Positions 7,301 through 7,841 of a stretch of 7,841 bases of DNA are shown piece after piece; position 1 is the first letter of the stretch; each line of letters starts with the position of its first letter. Location: positions 1 through 7,841 of the forward strand of contig JAUQZZ010000093.1 of NCBI GenBank assembly GCA_030586765.1, given 5' to 3'. The translations under genes and the position numbers were made by a program. The notes under the pieces were generated by a model that did not search any database, was not told where the DNA came from, and saw nothing but the letters and a program-made list of their open reading frames with translations. The stretch is from Candidatus Brocadiales bacterium (GTDB lineage Bacteria > Planctomycetota > Brocadiia > Brocadiales > Bathyanammoxibiaceae).

Positions 7301-7703
7301 ACAAATCCCTTCCCAACTGCAGGGAATTTATCAGGGAGTCCTTAAGCCCAGGGACACGTCCCTCCACAAAGAGCGCCAGGCGGTCCTCCGACCACAGGGG
7401 AAGAAGTGGGAGTAATACATAGCGGTAGAACACATAGCCCAGGGCTATAAGGCTGAGGCTAAGATAAACCTCTCTGCCGTAGCTAAGAGAGGAAAATTCC
7501 TCTGCCAGGAAAAGGGCTGCTAAAAGTAGAGCGATGGATACGGCCCCTAAAAGGGCAAGGCCTTCCAGGGAGTATACCCATAGGGCCTCCTTCCAAACAG
7601 TCCTCAGGGTCTCCTTTATTTTTGAGTAATAAACATCCATTTTAAGTCTTTTACTGAAAAGGACATCAATATCTAACTTACGATTTTTCTCTTTTTTTGT
7701 CAA
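4335..7703 (-). CDS. DUF4175-type membrane-anchored coiled-coil protein
   Basis: This 1122-aa protein resembles the DUF4175 family by overall plan and by its C-terminal block; no biochemical function is established for the family to my knowledge. Three hydrophobic segments (about 45-67, 79-103, 179-197) follow a Lys/Arg-rich N-terminus, so the remainder from about 200 on is predicted to be periplasmic. Residues 200-440 are beta-rich, with an Ig-like block containing SPKDNTVVNERDVVRL and AQDDFGLKEIRLVVE (about 335-368). From about 441 to 1050 the chain is highly charged, Glu/Lys/Met-rich helix and coiled coil. The end (about 1075-1122) has the motifs EVEIPSEEAYRVPKEFR and LPEKYQELNKDYYRKL. No enzyme motif is seen. 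The frame opens at a TTG with no clear Shine-Dalgarno; ATG at 7640 (residue 22) is an alternative that keeps all membrane segments. It faces the exported protease convergently. A scaffold or envelope-organising role is only a guess. Confidence 0.88.
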   Translation of the reverse strand: MTKKEKNRKLDIDVLFSKRLKMDVYYSKIKETLRTVWKEALWVYSLEGLALLGAVSIALLLAALFLAEEFSSLSYGREVYLSLSLIALGYVFYRYVLLPLLPLWSEDRLALFVEGRVPGLKDSLINSLQLGRDLSNPQRVGLYSHELITLLFRDTASRLEGLRLREVVERQGLWKKSKAFGAAALLFAVLIGLYPGYFSDRYNLLLNPQATPVVDITPPVIGDITLTYRFPVYTGLDPRTVIGSPGDIKGLKGSEVEMTARSDRPLASASLIINDASRVLMQLEGPNTLKVKLVLLEGGSYRFETTAQKGLVPLKSDPHTITIEKDEYPDVWILSPKDNTVVNERDVVRLDYGAQDDFGLKEIRLVVEGRPGDKNLKGFGEPAQGVGPIREYRDSVNWNLAELKLSPGEKLAYYLEAVDNDVVSGPKVARSKTQYLEVYSSEKRHSELLSLQDTLLKEMVQLLAEELVNPPRQLTSSDELLLKQEALRQRMLNLLSLFDRLLPGLEEDALANYAVYYGLENMRSRLSELSQKKTDRLQSAVKGRSIMSKTILEEIQGLQDSEIAELERDILFLVELLRKQRLDDFLHMNRRLEDSQWTLTRLLDDLKKGAGAELEDKVRKAVQELEDMINSMMDKLSKMSSRWGDEFLNLEAIKSLGEFEIDKDMEEMRDALAKGDLQGALQAALRAMGSLGKMMAQMGQNAQQYADSTYSKTLKEMHHLEEQLGELEDGEKQLAQDTEELKKDVQSRTFQKMDQALGEFFQKQLDRLHGMEKELSELEKLLKEDPTLKDYSSKEKEVSKLLKKRNELMRSPFSFGAPGEQGFSNEEMMELSKKMGELNRARSRDPLLDTYGAISKNLPELKDKLSQLGEMLEGEDFHESLEMAKDALRDLGYWDSQVDMSSLGRSPSGEAKELKEEATDRLSGAKGLNEEMVKDLESLASAFEEMKKKGLTQEDKEKFQQMAKRQGKLEEDAQDLSQALDKLSQENPSMGSEAGEKLGEARDFMGKAEEKLGEEDGPGAMVEERESLYRLSQAKKGLSEAVERVAKGMMSTGIPMPRYVMRYREAFGEEGRGFSTGEVEIPSEEAYRVPKEFRQDILDAMKQGLPEKYQELNKDYYRKLVE

Positions 7704-7707
7704 TTTA

Positions 7708-7740
7708 TTTTAAGGCAGTTGCCTTGCACCAAGGTTAAAA
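7708..7740. repeat. Imperfect dyad and nested hairpins just upstream of the DUF4175 gene
   Basis: TTTTAA (7708-7713) and TTAAAA (7735-7740) form the outer arms. Inside are AAGGCA/TGCCTT (7712-7725, loop GT) and CCTTG/CAAGG (7722-7734, loop CAC). The two inner hairpins share bases 7722-7725 and so cannot form together. In the minus-strand transcript this lies 5-37 nt before the TTG start. It may be an operator or leader structure; nothing in the sequence proves either. Confidence 0.3.
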
Positions 7741-7762
7741 ATATAGAATTTAAGCTTGACAA
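7734..7762 (-). promoter_or_regulatory. Weak candidate promoter for the DUF4175 gene
   Basis: Read on the minus strand, TTGTCA (7762-7757, five of six to consensus) is followed after 17 bp by TTTAAC (7739-7734, four of six). TATATT at 7745-7740 is a better -10 but lacks a matching -35. The start site would fall about 25 nt before the TTG codon. Confidence 0.22.
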
Positions 7763-7787
7763 AAAGGAATAAAATCTGGTAAATACT
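7756..7787 (+). promoter_or_regulatory. Weak candidate promoter pointing off the right edge
   Basis: A perfect TTGACA (7756-7761) on the + strand is followed by poor -10 candidates: TAAATA at 7780-7785 (18-bp spacer) or AATACT at 7782-7787 (20-bp spacer). Its -35 overlaps the candidate minus-strand -35, which would make a tightly packed divergent promoter. The gene it would serve lies outside the window. Confidence 0.25.
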
Positions 7788-7804
7788 AAGTTGTCCAAAT
7801 TGGG

Positions 7805-7820
7805 GGAAAAGACCTTTTCC
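7805..7820. repeat. Short hairpin near the right edge
   Basis: GGAAAAG (7805-7811) is inverted as CTTTTCC (7814-7820) around AC. It would lie in the leader of any transcript from the + strand promoter candidate at 7756. It is followed by G/C-rich sequence, not a T-run, so it is not an evident terminator. Too little sequence remains to assign a leader or riboswitch class. Confidence 0.3.
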
Positions 7821-7841
7821 TGTTAGCGTCCCTGGTGGGGG

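Noticed and set aside
4374..7422. Several open frames of 60-134 codons on the + strand opposite the DUF4175 gene, and others opposite or overlapping the protease gene
   Set aside because: They are shadows of long, well-supported genes, with no domain, signal or ribosome-site evidence of their own.
7660..7703. TTGACA at the TTG start of the DUF4175 gene as a -35 for an internal promoter
   Set aside because: No -10 with more than three matches lies 16-19 bp downstream, so the hexamer is likely incidental to the start codon context.
7801..7841. Riboswitch beginning at the right edge
   Set aside because: Only about 40 bases are visible, and I recognise no consensus core of a known class.

Overview
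The window carries three long protein genes on two strands plus one dense block of palindromic DNA. It looks like chromosomal DNA of a Gram-negative (diderm) bacterium. All three products point to the cell envelope: a MurNAc-6-phosphate etherase (MurQ), an exported S41/C-terminal-processing protease with several C-terminal beta domains, and a very large membrane-anchored coiled-coil protein of the DUF4175 type. From memory, this style of S41 protease (the MXAN_5808-like group) and DUF4175 proteins are best known from Myxococcota, Desulfobacterota and neighbouring lineages. A delta-proteobacteria-like or related uncultured lineage is therefore my guess, held with modest confidence. Codon choice leans on AGG/AGA for Arg and ATA for Ile, and all three coding strands are purine-rich, so the genes look native to one genome.

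Layout. murQ lies on the + strand at the left edge (best start 56, stop 964). After an 81-bp gap, with a promoter-like TTGACA/TATAAA pair whose -35 overlaps the murQ stop codon, comes the S41 protease gene (1046-4039, +). The DUF4175 gene (7703-4335, -) converges on it. The 295 bp between the two convergent stop codons are almost entirely inverted repeats. A 12-bp outer inverted repeat (4042-4053 / 4289-4300) encloses a bulged hairpin, a small hairpin and two three-way-junction ('cloverleaf') structures. One arm of the first cloverleaf followed by TTTTT is a plausible intrinsic terminator for the protease gene. The right edge (7704-7841) is the upstream region of the DUF4175 gene; it holds dyads and weak divergent promoter-like signals, and no gene that I can support.

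Working together (inference). MurQ acts in the cytoplasm on recovered peptidoglycan amino sugars. The protease is predicted to work in the periplasm, where S41 enzymes of other bacteria tune peptidoglycan hydrolases. The DUF4175 protein has three predicted membrane helices and a long periplasmic coiled-coil region. A shared theme of wall turnover and envelope organisation is reasonable but not proven by the sequence. The most unusual DNA is the nested palindromic element at 4042-4300.
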